Part shown: positions 41,604-54,800 of the stretch, in pieces
How positions within the stretch are numbered: the stretch's first letter is position 1
How the letters are laid out: each line of letters starts with the position of its first letter
From: Odontocerum albicorne
Lineage: Eukaryota; Arthropoda; Insecta; Trichoptera; Odontoceridae
NCBI GenBank assembly: GCA_949825065.1
Contig: OX463866.1
Coordinates: 2,294,409 to 2,358,408, forward strand
Length of the DNA: 64,000 nt
Reading direction: 5' to 3'
The notes under the pieces: generated by a model
What the model saw: only the letters and a program-made list of their open reading frames with translations
The model's database searches: none
Told to the model about the DNA's origin: nothing
Program-made: the position numbers and the translations under genes

Positions 41604-41660
41604 CCGTTGGTGATTTATGATCACCAACGGACCGGAAGAGGAAAGTCCTTTCCTCTTCCG
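41603..41660. repeat. Two adjacent perfect hairpins
   Basis: CCGTTGGTGA and TCACCAACGG flank a 7-base loop. Directly after comes ACCGGAAGAGGAAAG with CTTTCCTCTTCCGGT, a 15-bp stem with a 2-base loop. They lie at the 3' cut end of the LINE ORF1 fragment. Confidence 0.8.
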
Positions 41661-42497
41661 GTCCTTCATCCTGAAGACGTTCAGGACCAGGTAGTCTCAG
41701 GATACCAGCTCTTCCTTTATCTCCTCGACTCCGAAGGAGGTATGGACGCCGTGTAGGACAACAAGGAGGAGTCTCTCGTGGTCCAGTTGATAAGTGTAAT
41801 ATGGCACTTGGAGGCGGTTGGCCTCTTTGGCCGGCAGACGGTACGCATCGACAGACTTAGTCTGAATGCGAAGGTCGCCATTACTAAGGGCCTTTGCCAT
41901 GAAAGGCATGTTGGCCGCGTGGAGCTTGATTCTGAACTCTGCGTAACACGATCCGACTTGGTCAGATATGTAGCCGGTTTGGGGGAGGCCGGTGTGGTTG
42001 GAGAAGGTTAACACATAGGACTAGGCTTTTTCTGCTTCTTGGAAGCGGTCGGTTTGGAACCCTCTTATTTATGAGGGTTCTGAGACCACCTGCCAGTCCA
42101 CTCCGACAGGGCTGGCGATACAGAGCCAGGCACATAGGTGATGGTGTCAGAGTTCGGGGGCGAGGGAGAGTCGACAGACTTCCTCATTTGAGTCTCGGGC
42201 TGGTCGGCAGGAGGCGAAGGGGTTCTCGTTGCCTTCCTTGGGGGAGAGCGAGATGAAGAGATAGCTCCATCATCACTCGTCACAGCTTTGAGGCCCGTGG
42301 CCTTTATAGATATATCCCCCAGTAGAAGGAGGGTTCGCCGTTTTAGACGCCGTGCTTGAGAACAGCACGTCAATCACGTCCTGCAGGTTTGTGAGAGATT
42401 CTGGGGGAGCTGTCTCGAGGTAAACCCGCATTAATTTGCAGTTTTGCCCCTTGTTAATCCGCCAGTGTGTAACGTTTGCCCACTTGGAGGACATTGT
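41603..42497 (-). pseudogene. Jockey-like LINE ORF1 (gag-like) fragment
   Basis: The minus strand starts MSSKWANVTHWRINKGQNCK and continues, with frame breaks, through a Pro/Ser-rich part to VPYYTYQLDHERLLLVVLHG then VHTSFGVEEIKEELVS. The last block is the PRE_C2HC domain typical of ORF1 of Jockey/X-type elements. GC content is clearly above the neighbourhood. The zinc knuckles and ORF2 are absent. The 5' part is retained and the 3' part lost, the reverse of usual LINE truncation. Confidence 0.75.
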
Positions 42498-42755
42498 TAA
42501 CAACTGGTGTTATTATATACATGTATATGCACTATAAAGTTGGAGAGAGGAGGGAAGCGAAGTGTCCGTTTCACTTACCCGATGAGGCGACTTCGGTGAA
42601 CGTCGTCGGACGCGACACTCAAGCACTGTTAATGTCTGATTTTTCACTCGGAGAAAGTCCCTTATTTTGACCGTTTGCTAACGGTAAACAATTGATGGTG
42701 ACGGTAACTGCTTAGCGCGGCAGAATACTCCCACTCAGCGCCGACCTCAGCTTAT
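42498..42755 (-). mobile_element. Probable 5' UTR of the Jockey-like element
   Basis: Moderately GC-rich sequence without coding lies directly upstream of the ORF1 start. It ends near 42755, where RTE-like sequence in the other orientation begins. Confidence 0.4.
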
Positions 42756-42756
42756 A

Positions 42757-43830
42757 ATGGCACAAAAACTCTATTTCAAAATCATTGGCTTGAGGTTCTG
42801 GAGAGTGCGGGGGGTATTAAATGCTACCTCTACGTCCAATCCATCTGTTCGGCAAGTTTTTGTCACACTAGAAGCTCTAAAGACACAAGGCATTGATAGA
42901 GCATACATTCAGTTGTTCAACAACATCTATAAGGATGCAACAGCAAAAATACAGCTCCACAAATCCTCGGAAACCTTCTAAATTGGTAAAGGAGTTCGTC
43001 AAGGAGATACTATTTCTCCAAAATTATTCACAACTACGGGATAATAAAGGCCTGGTGATTGATGGAAAATACCTGAGCCATTTGAGATTTGCAGAAAATA
43101 TCGTTATATTCTCACAAAACCCGAATGATCTTCAGCACCAATTTCAAGAATTAGCAGAGGTCAGTAAAGAAGTTGATTTAAAAATGAATATATCAAAAAC
43201 CAAATATATGATGAACAGCTTTGCTACCCCTAAACCAATAATTGTAGACATAAAGCCACTGGAACTTGTCCAGGAATATGTGTATTTGGATCAACTTATT
43301 TTCTTTGTAGGTGTCATATCGGAGGAAATAGCACGAAGAACAAAACTAGCATGGAGCTCATTTGTACGTTTGAACAACATCTTCAAAAGTAATCTCCCCA
43401 TATCCTTGAAGCGAAGGGTCTACAACCAGTGCATTCTTCCAGTACTTACGTATGACTGCGAGACATGGACGCTCACAGTAAAGAACACACAAAAGCTCCA
43501 GACCGCACAAAGGGGCATGGAGAGATGCATGTTGGGATACACTAAAAGAGACCGTAAACGAAACATCTAGATTCGTAATATAACAAAGGTAGAAGAGGTT
43601 ATAAAGGTGTGCAAGAAAATTAAATGGCAATGGGCAGGACACGTAACCAGAATTTTAGACTCCCGATGGACATATGAAATAATCTAAAGGTATCCAAGAG
43701 GCATAAAGATGAAAGATGAAATTAGGAAGCATCACATGGCACCAACGAGCAAAAAACCTAACTATTTGCAGTCAACTTGGGGAGACCTTCATCCAGCAGT
43801 GAATCGACCCTGGATGATGATGACACTACA
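42757..43830 (+). pseudogene. RTE-like LINE reverse transcriptase, 5'-truncated and broken
   Basis: The frames read LEALKTQGIDRAYIQLFNNI, then KGVRQGDTISPKLF, then after a shift KGLVIDGKYLSHLRFAENIV. The catalytic pair is AEN instead of the usual ADD. Then come ISKTKYM, LPVLTYDCETWTLT and ITKVEEVIKVCKKIKWQWAG. This is RT palm to C terminus. Stops and frameshifts make it dead. It ends in GATGATGATGAC next to the 58-bp satellite. Confidence 0.8.
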
Positions 43831-43844
43831 CTACACCTTAAGTC

Positions 43845-45706
43845 AAGTTTGTTACTCTCACACATTGGAAGATCTATTAAGGTGTCTTTGTGAATAACAA
43901 TCAAGTTTGTTACTCTCACACATTAGAAGATCTATTAAGGTGTCTTTGTGAATAACAATCAAGTTTGTTACTATCACACATTGGAAGATCTATTAAGGTG
44001 TCTTTGTGAATAACAATCAAGTTTGTTATTATCACACATTGGAAGATCTATTAAGGTGTCTTTGTGAATAACAATCAAGTTTGTTATTATCACACATTGG
44101 TAGATCTATTAAGGTGTCTTTGTGAATATCAATCAAGTTTGTTACTATCACACTTTGGAAGATCTATTAAGGTGTCTTTGTGAATAACAATCAATTTTGT
44201 TACTCTCACACATTGGAAGATCTATTAAGGTGTCTTTGTGAATAACAATCAAGTTTGTTACTATCACACATTGGAAGATCTATTAAGGTGTCTTTGTGAA
44301 TAACAATCAAGTTTGTTACTGTCACACATTGGAAGATCTATTAAGGTGTCTTTATGAATAACAATCAAGTTTGTTACTATCACACATTGGAAGATCTATT
44401 AAGGTGTCTTTGTGAATAACAATCAAGTTTGTTACTATCACACATTGGAAGATCTATTAAGGTGTCTTTGTGAATAACAATCAAGTTTGTTACTATCACA
44501 CATTGGAAGATCTATTAAGGTGTCTTTGTGAATAACAATCAAGTTTGTTATTATCACACATTGGAAGATCTATTAAGGTGTCTTTGTGAATAACAATCAA
44601 GTTTGTTATTATCACACATTGGTAGATCTATTAAGGTGTCTTTGTGAATATCAATCAAGTTTGTTACTATCACACTTTGGAAGATCTATTAAGGTGTCTT
44701 TGTGAATAACAATCAATTTTGTTACTCTCACACATTGGAAGATCTATTAAGGTGTCTTTGTGAATAACAATCAAGTGTGTTACTATCACACATTGGAAGA
44801 TCTATTAAGGTGTCTTTGTGAATAACAATCAAGTTTGTTACTGTCACACATTGGAAGATCTATTAAGGTGTCTTTATGAATAACAATCAAGTTTGTTACT
44901 ATCACACATTGGAAGATCTATTAAGGTGTCTTTGTGAATAACAATCAAGTTTGTTACTATCACACATTGGAAGATCTATTAAGGTGTCTTTGTGAATAAC
45001 AATCAAGTTTGTTACTATCACACATTGGAAGATCTATTAAGGTGTCTTTGTGAATAACAATCAAGTTTGTTACTATCACACATTGGTAGATATATTAAGG
45101 TGTCTTTGTGAATATCAATCAAGTTTGTTACTATCACACTTTGGAAGATCTATTAAGGTGTCTTTGTGAATAACAATCAATTTTGTTACTCTCACACATT
45201 GGAAGATCTATTAAGGTGTCTTTGTGAATAACAATCAAGTTTGTTACTATCACACATTGGAAGATCTATTAAGGTGTCTTTGTGAATAACAATCAAGTTT
45301 GTTACTGTCACACATTGGAAGATCTATTAAGGTGTCTTTATGAGTAACAATCAAGTTTGTTACTATCACACATTGGAAGATCTATTAAGGTGTCTTTGTG
45401 AATAACAATCAAGTTTGTTACTATCACACATTGGAAGATCTATTAAGGTGTCTTTGTGAATAACAATCAAGTTTGTTACTATCACACATTGGAAGATCTA
45501 TTAAGGTGTCTTTGTGAATAACAATCAAGTTTGTTATTATCACACATTGGAAGATCTATTAAGGTGTCTTTGTGAATAACAATCAAGTTTGTTATTATCA
45601 CACATTGGTAGATCTATTAAGGTGTCTTTGTGAATATCAATCAAGTTTGTTACTCTCACACATTGGAAGATCTATTAAGGTGTCTTTGTGTATAACAATC
45701 AAGTGA
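43845..45706. repeat. 58-bp satellite, about 32 units, with higher-order structure
   Basis: The unit is CAATCAAGTTTGTTACTATC then ACACATTGGAAGATCTATTA and AGGTGTCTTTGTGAATAA. Variant units (AATATCAATC with ACACTTTGG) recur at about 44128, 44650 and 45112, giving higher-order periods of 9 and 8 units. The first unit directly follows the RTE-like LINE end. Confidence 0.95.
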
Positions 45707-45836
45707 CTGAACTCTAACTAAGATGATAATGAAATCTCTGAATATTTATGATATGTAAATAATAATCTATAATTAATATAAAAAAAATATATGAATTTGC
45801 TTAAATTGAAAAGGTTTGATCTTATATTAAACCATT

Positions 45837-48800
45837 CTACATAATCTCTCCCGTGCCGGTCCTCTTGTAGAAAGTTCTAGAGAAGGCGGCTGGACCACCC
45901 ATCCCGCACGATGTGAAGTATCCTCGGCGGTACATCAGCATTGCCCCAAGCACCAGAGGAATGGTAATGAACATTCCTGGAATATATCAAACTGCGTAAG
46001 TTACATGTGCGGATTACAGTATCATGTACAGATGACACGGTAGTGTCGGCGGAGAGTGGAGATGTATTGTAGAGTTTGATATGTTAATTGTATGAGAGAT
46101 GCGAAGATTGTATGGGAGGGGCTGTATTGGATGTATGCGTCACCTAAAAATATGATTTATGTATTATATATTTTCTTGTTTTGTTTGATATGTAAAGATG
46201 TTTTGCTGTGTACTGATTGTAAACAGCAATACACCTGCCGGGTTGAATAAAAAAATCCAATTTGTTTCAATTAAGACTTAATATTTATCTGATTAATTGG
46301 AAGCCAATAAGCCTACCTGGTTGTACATGGCAATAAACCTGCCGGGTTGAATAAAGAATTCGAATCGGTTTCAATTGAGACTTCTTAATATTTCTTTGAT
46401 TAATTGGAAGCCAATAAGTCCACCTGGTTGTACATGGCAATAAACCTGCCGGGTTGAATAAAGAATTCCAATTTGCTTCAATTAAGACTTCTTAATATTT
46501 CTCTGATTAATTGGAAGCCAATAAGCCCACCTGGTTGTACATGGCAATAAACCTGCCGGGTTGAATAAAGAATTACAATTTGTTTCAATTAAGACTTCTT
46601 AATATTTCATTGATTAATTGGAAGCCAATAAGCCCACCTCGTTGTACATGGCAATAAACCTACCGGGTTGAATAAAGAATTCCAATTTGTTTCAATTAAG
46701 ACTTCTTAATATTTCTCTGATTAATTGGAAGCCAATAAGCCCACCTAGATGTACATGGCAATAAACCTGCCGGTTTGAATAAAAAATTCCAATCCGTTTC
46801 AATTAAGACTTATATTTCACAATCTGTCTTTCAATCTGTTTCAATTAAGACTTATATTTCTCTGATTAATTGGAAGCCAATAAGCCCACCTGGTTGTACA
46901 TGGCAATAAACCTGCCGGGTTGAATGAAGAAATCCAATCTGTTTCAATTAAGACTTCTTAATATTTCTTTGATTAATTGGAAGCCAATAAGCCCACCTCG
47001 TTGTACATGGCAATAAACCTACCGGGTTGAATAAAGAATTCCAATTTGTTTCAATTAAGACTTCTTAATATTTCTCTGATTAATTGGAAGCCAATAAGCC
47101 CACCTAGATGTACATGGCAATAAACCTGCCGGTTTGAATAAAAAATTCCAATCCGTTTCAATTAAGACTTATATTTCACAATCTGTCTTTCAATCTGTTT
47201 CAATTAAGACTTATATTTCTCTGATTAATTGGAAGCCAATAAGCCCACCTGGTTGTACATGGCAATAAACCTGCCGGGTTGAATGAAGAAATCCAATCTG
47301 TTTCAATTAAGACTTCTTAATATTTCTTTGATTAATTGGAAGCCAATAAGTCCACCTGGGTGTCCATGGCAATAAACCTGCTGGGTTGAATGAAGAATTC
47401 CAATCTGTTTCAATTAAGACTTCTTAATATTTCTCTGATTAATTGGAAGCCAATAAGCCCACCTAGATGTACATGGCAATAAACCTGCCGGTTTGAATAA
47501 AAAATTCCAATCCGTTTCAATTAAGACTTATATTTCACAATCTGTCTTTCAATCTGTTTCAATTAAGACTTATATTTCTCTGATTAATTGGAAGCCAATA
47601 AGCCCACCTGGTTGTACATGGCAATAAACCTGCCGGGTTGAATGAAGAATTCCAATCTGTTTCAATTAAGACTTCTTAATATTTATCTGATTAATTTGAA
47701 GGCAATAAGCTCACCTGGTTGTACATGGGAATAAACACACCTGGTTGTATAAAGAATTCTAGTCTGGAAAATCTTTCTGATTAGTTGGATAGCAATAAGC
47801 CAGCAAGGTTGTACTGTATACACTAAAAGTGCAATACAATACAATATATTCAAGAAATACGATAACTTTTTACTGGACAACCAAATACTGGTAATTTTTA
47901 GAAAACCTGTCTTGAACATGTAATAAACATTAAAAAAATAGGTATAAAATAGGTACCGATGAATGTGCCAATAAGAATGGCGGCGTCTCTCTCTGGTCGG
48001 TTACCATAGGCGTCCACACAACGCATGTGCCTTTGGAGTTGTTCCAGGTGGATTATAGATTTGCCCCGCATCTCTATGGGCTCGTGGCAACTGGAAACGT
48101 TAAGTTTTATTAGTTATTAACAATATATACCGATATCCTCCGAAACTTATATAATTATCTAATTAGGACCAAATTAGAATATGCATCTACGGTTTGGGCT
48201 CCTCATCAGCTCAAATATAAGAATAATATAGAACAAATACAAAGAAAATCCTCAGATATCTATGGTACAGGACAAAGGGGGATTACCCTAAATATGCTCA
48301 CCATGTCCAACTTCTCACGATGTGTAATTATAGAAGCCTCGAAACAAGAAGGCAAGAATCCATTGCGATATTCCTAATAAAGGTTTTCCAAGGTTGCTTT
48401 AACTGTCCCGCGATTCTAGAAGCACTAAGTTTATATGTACCTAATAAATATGCCCGTGCAAGGAATCACCCTCTGTTCTACATACCAACTTACAGAAGGA
48501 ATATCATGGCTAAACACTCAGTCACGCGTGGTATAGATATATTGAACCAACTGAGTGACACTGTGGATATATTATATTCTCGGCATCGCCTAGCAGTATG
48601 AGAATCTCTCCGTGCCCATCTTCTCTGTGATCTCTTTTTAACCCTTCCCTTACGGTGATAAAAATAATACGCGTGCTCCGGTGTTGGGTAGTGAGTACGC
48701 AATAAAAAATTAGCGATTTTAAATCGGAAAAATAAGAACATTCATAGACAATCCCCTTAATTAATTATAATTGAAGTTAAAAATTATAATAATTGAGATT

Positions 48801-51800
48801 TATTTGCTGAAAACATTAAAAAACCATCTGAAAACATTAAAAAACGCTCACGGAACGGGCGTACGTCTAACCTATTTGCAAGCCTAGAGGCTACTAGTGG
48901 CGCGGAACGTCAGTAGCATACCCCGGCGCTTACGCCTTTGCTTGCGTGGTTGAGACAATTCAGCTCTTCGCAATTCAGTCTAGTATGCAAGAGTGAGATG
49001 CGAATATAGTGTCGCGCTTCCCGCATACTATTCACCTATCGTCAAGACGAGGCACTCGCAGCGTTTAAATGCGAATTTGTTTTCGATCTTTACAAAACAC
49101 CTCGATGTAGTCAATAAATTCTGATTATTATTAATATTATTTTTTAAATCAATGCGTAAATATATTATGGAGGAATAGCTAAAATCTTAACCTTGTATTT
49201 ATAATATTTAAAGAGATATTGATGGTTATTAGAAGCAACGTGTAGAAGATACCCAACACAGGGAAGGAAAGGTTAAAGAGCTTATTTGATATGTATTGGG
49301 TGTACAAATAAGTCACCGCCGTTTGACAAAAGTTGGCGCCACCAGTAAGTTATGGTTAAAATTGTCAGATGTAAAATGTCATTATCGTAAGGTTGGACAT
49401 CTGTCAACAACATGACCTTGAAATATTAGTGAATTTTTATCAGTATAACATATTTTTTTGTGTTCGAAAATGTCAAGTTTTGAGCCGAATAAGCGTCATT
49501 TGCGGGAACTTTTGATTTACTTCTTCAATTTGAAGAAATCTGCAGCTGAGGCGCATCGATTGCTTGTAGAAGCATATGGTGAGGCTGCCTTAAGTGAGAG
49601 AAGTTGTCGTGAGTGGTTTCAAAAGTTTAAGAACGGTGAATTTGACATCGAAGACAAAGAACGTAGCGGAAGGCCGAAAGTGTACGAAGACGCGGAATTG
49701 GAAGTATTATTGGATCAAGATTCGTGCCAAACGCAAGAAGAACTTGCACTTACATTAGGAGTGACTCAACAAGCAATTTCACATGGGTTGAAATCATTGG
49801 GAATGATTCAAAAACAAAGAAATTGGGATTCATATGAACTGACACGGAGAAACTTTGAATGCCAATTTTCCACATGTGAAATGCTGCTTGCCAGGCATAA
49901 ACGAAAGGGTTTTCTGCACCATATAGTCACTGGTGATGAAAAATGCATCCATTATGATAATCCAAAAAGGAAGAAATCATGGGGATTCCCTGGTCATGCT
50001 TCAACATCTACGGCTAAGCCAAATATTCATGGAAAAAAACTGTTGTTGTGTATTTGGTGGGATCAGCTTGGTGTCGTGTATTATGAGTTGCTCAAACCGA
50101 ATGAAACCATTGCTGGGGCTGTCTACCGAACATAATTGATGAGATTGAGTCGAGCACTCGAGGAAAAGCGCGCCCACTACTACGCCAGACACGACAAAAT
50201 TATTCTCCTGCATGATAATGCTAGTCCACATGTTGCGGCACCGGTCAAAACCTATTTGGAAACACTCAATTGAGAAGTTTTACCCCACCCGCTGTATTCA
50301 CCAGACATTGCTCCTTCTGATTACCACTTGTTTTGATCGATGACGCATGGCCTGTCTGAGCAGCACTTCACATCATATGAAGATACCAAAAATTGAGTCG
50401 ATTCGTGGATAGCCTCAAAAGATGATGATGATGACTGACGCGGTATTCGTATGCTGACAGAAAGATGGGGAAAAGTAGTGGCAAGCGATGGGTACTACTT
50501 CGAATAAAACATGAGGTTCCGTTCTTTCACAATAAATGCCCATTTTTTTATAAAAAACGGCGGAAACTTATTTGTACACCTAATACATTTTTCCAACTTG
50601 AGAAAATTCCATCAATCGGTTTCCTCTTTCGTTCCTTTCCTCTTAGCCGAAATTACCCGTGCACTCTTCATCATTCCTGGTGAGTCCTATTTTTGCGTTA
50701 AAGTCTCCCATGATAATTTTAAAGTGGTTTTTCTTCTTATGTATGTATGTATGTATGTATGTATGTACGTATGTATGTATGTACATACGTACGTACGTAT
50801 GCACGCACACAATATATACACATATATACGTATACACCTACAGACACACACATATTTACTCCAAGACCAAGAGGGTTGGAGATAGATGGTGGACTGATTT
50901 CAAGACAAAGCAGAGATCCACGATACTCAGCAATGAGAATGGAATGAATGGTAATAAAAAGTTATTGAAACGGTAAAAATTTACATGATATCAGAGATGT
51001 TGCGAGGATTATCCCTTCGAATGAGTGCAGCCAGACTATCGACCATCCACTGGTTAGTGCAGTCACAGAGGTACGGATTTTCTTGGATCTCAATGATCTT
51101 CATCAGGTCCCAACGCCCCACTAGTCCATTGTCGATCACTGAGATGTTGTTACGATCCAGGTAAATCTATAAATTAAAACCATACAAGTGAAGACATTAA
51201 ATAATTATCTAAAATAGGTTATATTTCCTATACTAAAGAAACTGTGACGTTTCACAAATTTGCCCCAATACAACCTTGTAACGACGTTCAGTAATATTAA
51301 TTATTTTATCAACTTTAATATAAGCCTTGATTCTAATAAATAGCAAATTATTTAGGTAAATAATATGCGTATCCAGAAAGTAAGTGTACTGAGACTCTCA
51401 CGACCGGATGGATTTTATTTTCGACATGTTGGCTACACTTCCGTGTAGCCTGACCCTTCCCCTCCGCAACGAGACCGGTTCGAGGTCAGTACGTTGAGAA
51501 GTGTCGACGCGACAACACGTTTCGTGAAAAATGTCAATCCAATCTCCCGCCAAGTGCGAAATACGCGGTGTCATCCGTTATCTCGTTTGGAAGGGAAAAC
51601 CTCCGGTTGAGGTTTATAATGAAAACTGCATATGGTGATAAAGCTATGAATCGTACGAGTGTGTACAAGTGGTGTCGCGAGTTTAAAAACGGTCACGTCA
51701 CACCTCTTCACCCTCCGCCAAAAAGTTCAAAATCACAATTTCAGCAAAGAAAATCATGGCATCCGTGTTTTGGGACTGTCAAGGCATAATTTTAATTGAA

Positions 51801-54800
51801 TATATGCCTCAAGAGGAGACCATCAACTCTGCAAGATACTGTGAGACCCTAAAAAAATTGCGGAGGGCGATTCAGAGCAAGAAGAGAGGCATGCTGACAA
51901 AGGGAGTCTGCCTGCTGCACGACAATGCCAGACCACACACGGCCAACGCCACGAAGGAACTGCTCGCCTCGTTTAAATGGGATGTCCTGAACCATCCCGC
52001 GCATTCCCCTGACCTAGCACCTTCAGATTACTATTTCTTTACCTCCCTGAAGCTGCACATGGGTGGAAAAAGGTTTTCAACCGACGAGGAGGTAAATGAG
52101 GAGGGGGAGAAGTGGACGGAGGAGTTGGCGGGAAACTACTTCGAGGAAGGCAACAAAAAGTTGATACCACGCTTCACCACCTGCATTGAGAGGAATGGCG
52201 ACTATGTCGAAAAATAGCTTACATATGTACTACGGTAACCACGTAATTTTTTTGTTTAAATAAAAAAAAATTGTAACCTACAAAAATTCAGTACACTTAC
52301 TTTCTGGATATGCCTCGTACATTACATAAAACTAACAATAATGACAAATTAATACATCTTGTTGCAAATTAGCAAAAATGTGGCAGTTTGTTAAAATCAA
52401 ATAATATACGTTCATGGAAAGTCACTACGTTAGTCTGCATTGGCTAGGGATGGGGTATACGATAATTGGATTTTCCATTTTTTTTATACATAAAATTAAA
52501 TGTTCGTCATTAGTATTAATTCATTGTGGATCTTGGCCTATTTAAAGATAGATACAAATCATACAATACATTAGAAAGTCAGTATAATGAAAATTAGGAA
52601 TTAAAACGTCAGTTTAGAGAAAAAACAATTTTTCGATTTATAAAAAAACGATTCGGTTTGTAAAAAAAAAACGATTTTACCCCATCCCTTTGAGACATGA
52701 CATTTCAAACGTCACAGGGACCATTCTACATTTCTTGAGTATAATACAGAGCGTCAATTATCCATGAGTTCGATAAACTTAATACATTTTTATTTGGGCC
52801 CAGATCTCCATAAGATGAGCTTTTGTTAAAGAATTCCAGTTTTCATTTAAGGCCTCTTTAGCATCATACCAGGTTACAATAAAATACACTTTTAAGTTTG
52901 TTCCAGAGTCATGCCGAGTGGACCACAAATATAAATTTGTTACATGACGTATAGTGTCTTGGTACGCAACGGCGTTTCTCGTAGCCTGACCGAAGTGAAG
53001 TGTTTTGAATAAAAGAATTGGGATTGTTAAACACGCAAAATAATGTTAACAGAACGTGACGGTTTCTTTGCTGTCTGATTTTAAGAAATTGAAGTCTGAT
53101 CTGTAACGAATGCACGGTCCATCAGTAGAGCGCCAATAATCCGGTGCTCGTTTATCCTGGGGTTGGATTAACCGTGGTCGTCTGTATTTAAAATTGTATT
53201 TTAAGCACTTTTGATAAATATTTGTTTCAAAAATTTAAACGAATGTTCACGTTTTGACATTAACAGAGCAAGCACCTAAGCTGTTATAAAATCTTTGGTT
53301 TACATTATACCAATTCACTAATGCTAGTAAGTTGGTGATGTTTTTTTGCGTTCACACTGTCACAAAAATGTGTGGATCCGGGGCTTCCCAATGTAATTGC
53401 TGTTGTATGATTTTTTAAACACTAAGAAAGCTTGGTCGTGTAAAAATGTGTGGATCCGGGGCTTCCCAATGTAATTGCTGTTGTATGATTTTTTAAACAC
53501 TAAGAAAGCTTGGTCGTGTAAAAATGTGTGGATCCGGGGCTTCCCAATGTAATTGCTGTTGTATGATTTTTTAAACACTAAGAAAGCTTGGTCGTGTAAA
53601 AATGTGTGGATCCGGGGCTTCCCAATGTAATTGCTGTTGTATGATTTTTTAAACACTAAGAAAGCTTGGTCGTGTAAAAATGTGTGGATCCGGGGCTTCC
53701 CAATGTAATTGCTGTTGTATGATTTTTTAAACACTAAGAAAGCTTGGTCGTGTAAAAATGTGTGGATCCGGGGCTTCCCAATGTAATTGCTGTTGTATGA
53801 TTTTTTAAACATTAAGAAAACTTGTTCAAGTAAAAATATGTGGATCCGGGGCTTCCCAATGTAATTGCTGTTGTATGATTTTTTAAACACTAAGAAAGCT
53901 TGTTCGTGTAAAAATGTGTGGATCCGGGGCTTCCCAATGTAATTACTATTGTATGATTTTTTCAAACGTTAAGAAAGCTTGTTCACGTAAGCGCGATTCA
54001 TATGGTGAAGAATAATAAATTCACGTAAGTGCGATTCATATGGTGAAGAATAATAAATTCACATAAGTGCGATTCATATGGTGAAGAATAATAAATTCAC
54101 GTAAGCGCGATTCATATGGTGAAGAATAAGTTTTTGAGATTTATTAATTTTAAATTGGGCATTCACGACGGGTAATTGGTGGACAGGTGACGCCTATGGG
54201 CGCATCATGGTCATTTTTACAATTGGAAATTTTTATGACTGAGCATTTTTAAAACTGGACATTCCTTGAACTGGGCATTCCTATAATTGGGCAGCCCTAT
54301 AACTATGCATTCCTATAATTGGGCATTCATATAATAGGGCATTCATATAATTGAGCATTCCTATAATTGGGCATTCCTATAATTGGGTATTCCTATAATT
54401 GAGCATTCCTAAAATTGGGCATTCCTATAACTAAGAATTTCTATAATTGGGAATTCTTATAATTATACATTTTTATAATTGGGCATTCCCATAATTATGC
54501 ATTCTTATAAAATTGGGCATTCATATTGGTCATTTTTAAAATTGGGCATTCCTTTAATTGGTCATTCATATAATTGGGCATTCCTATAATTGGGTATTCC
54601 TATAATTAGCATCCCTATAATTGGGAATTCTTATAATTATACATTTTTATAATTGGGCATTCTTATAAAATTGGGCATTCATATTGGTCATTTTTAAAAT
54701 TGAGCATTCCTATGATTGGTCATTCATATAATTAAGCATGCTTATAATTGGGCATTCTTATAACTAAACATTCCTATAATTGAAAATTCTTATAATTATA

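Noticed and set aside
41778..42256. Plus-strand frames in the GC-rich block
   Set aside because: Antisense of the Jockey-like ORF1; the minus strand carries the recognisable PRE_C2HC block.
43845..45706. CRISPR-like or origin iteron array
   Set aside because: Units abut without unique spacers; it is a eukaryotic satellite.
50511..50976. Frames of 64-124 codons rich in Tyr/Met/Cys/Val
   Set aside because: Translation of an ATGT/ACGT microsatellite on both strands.
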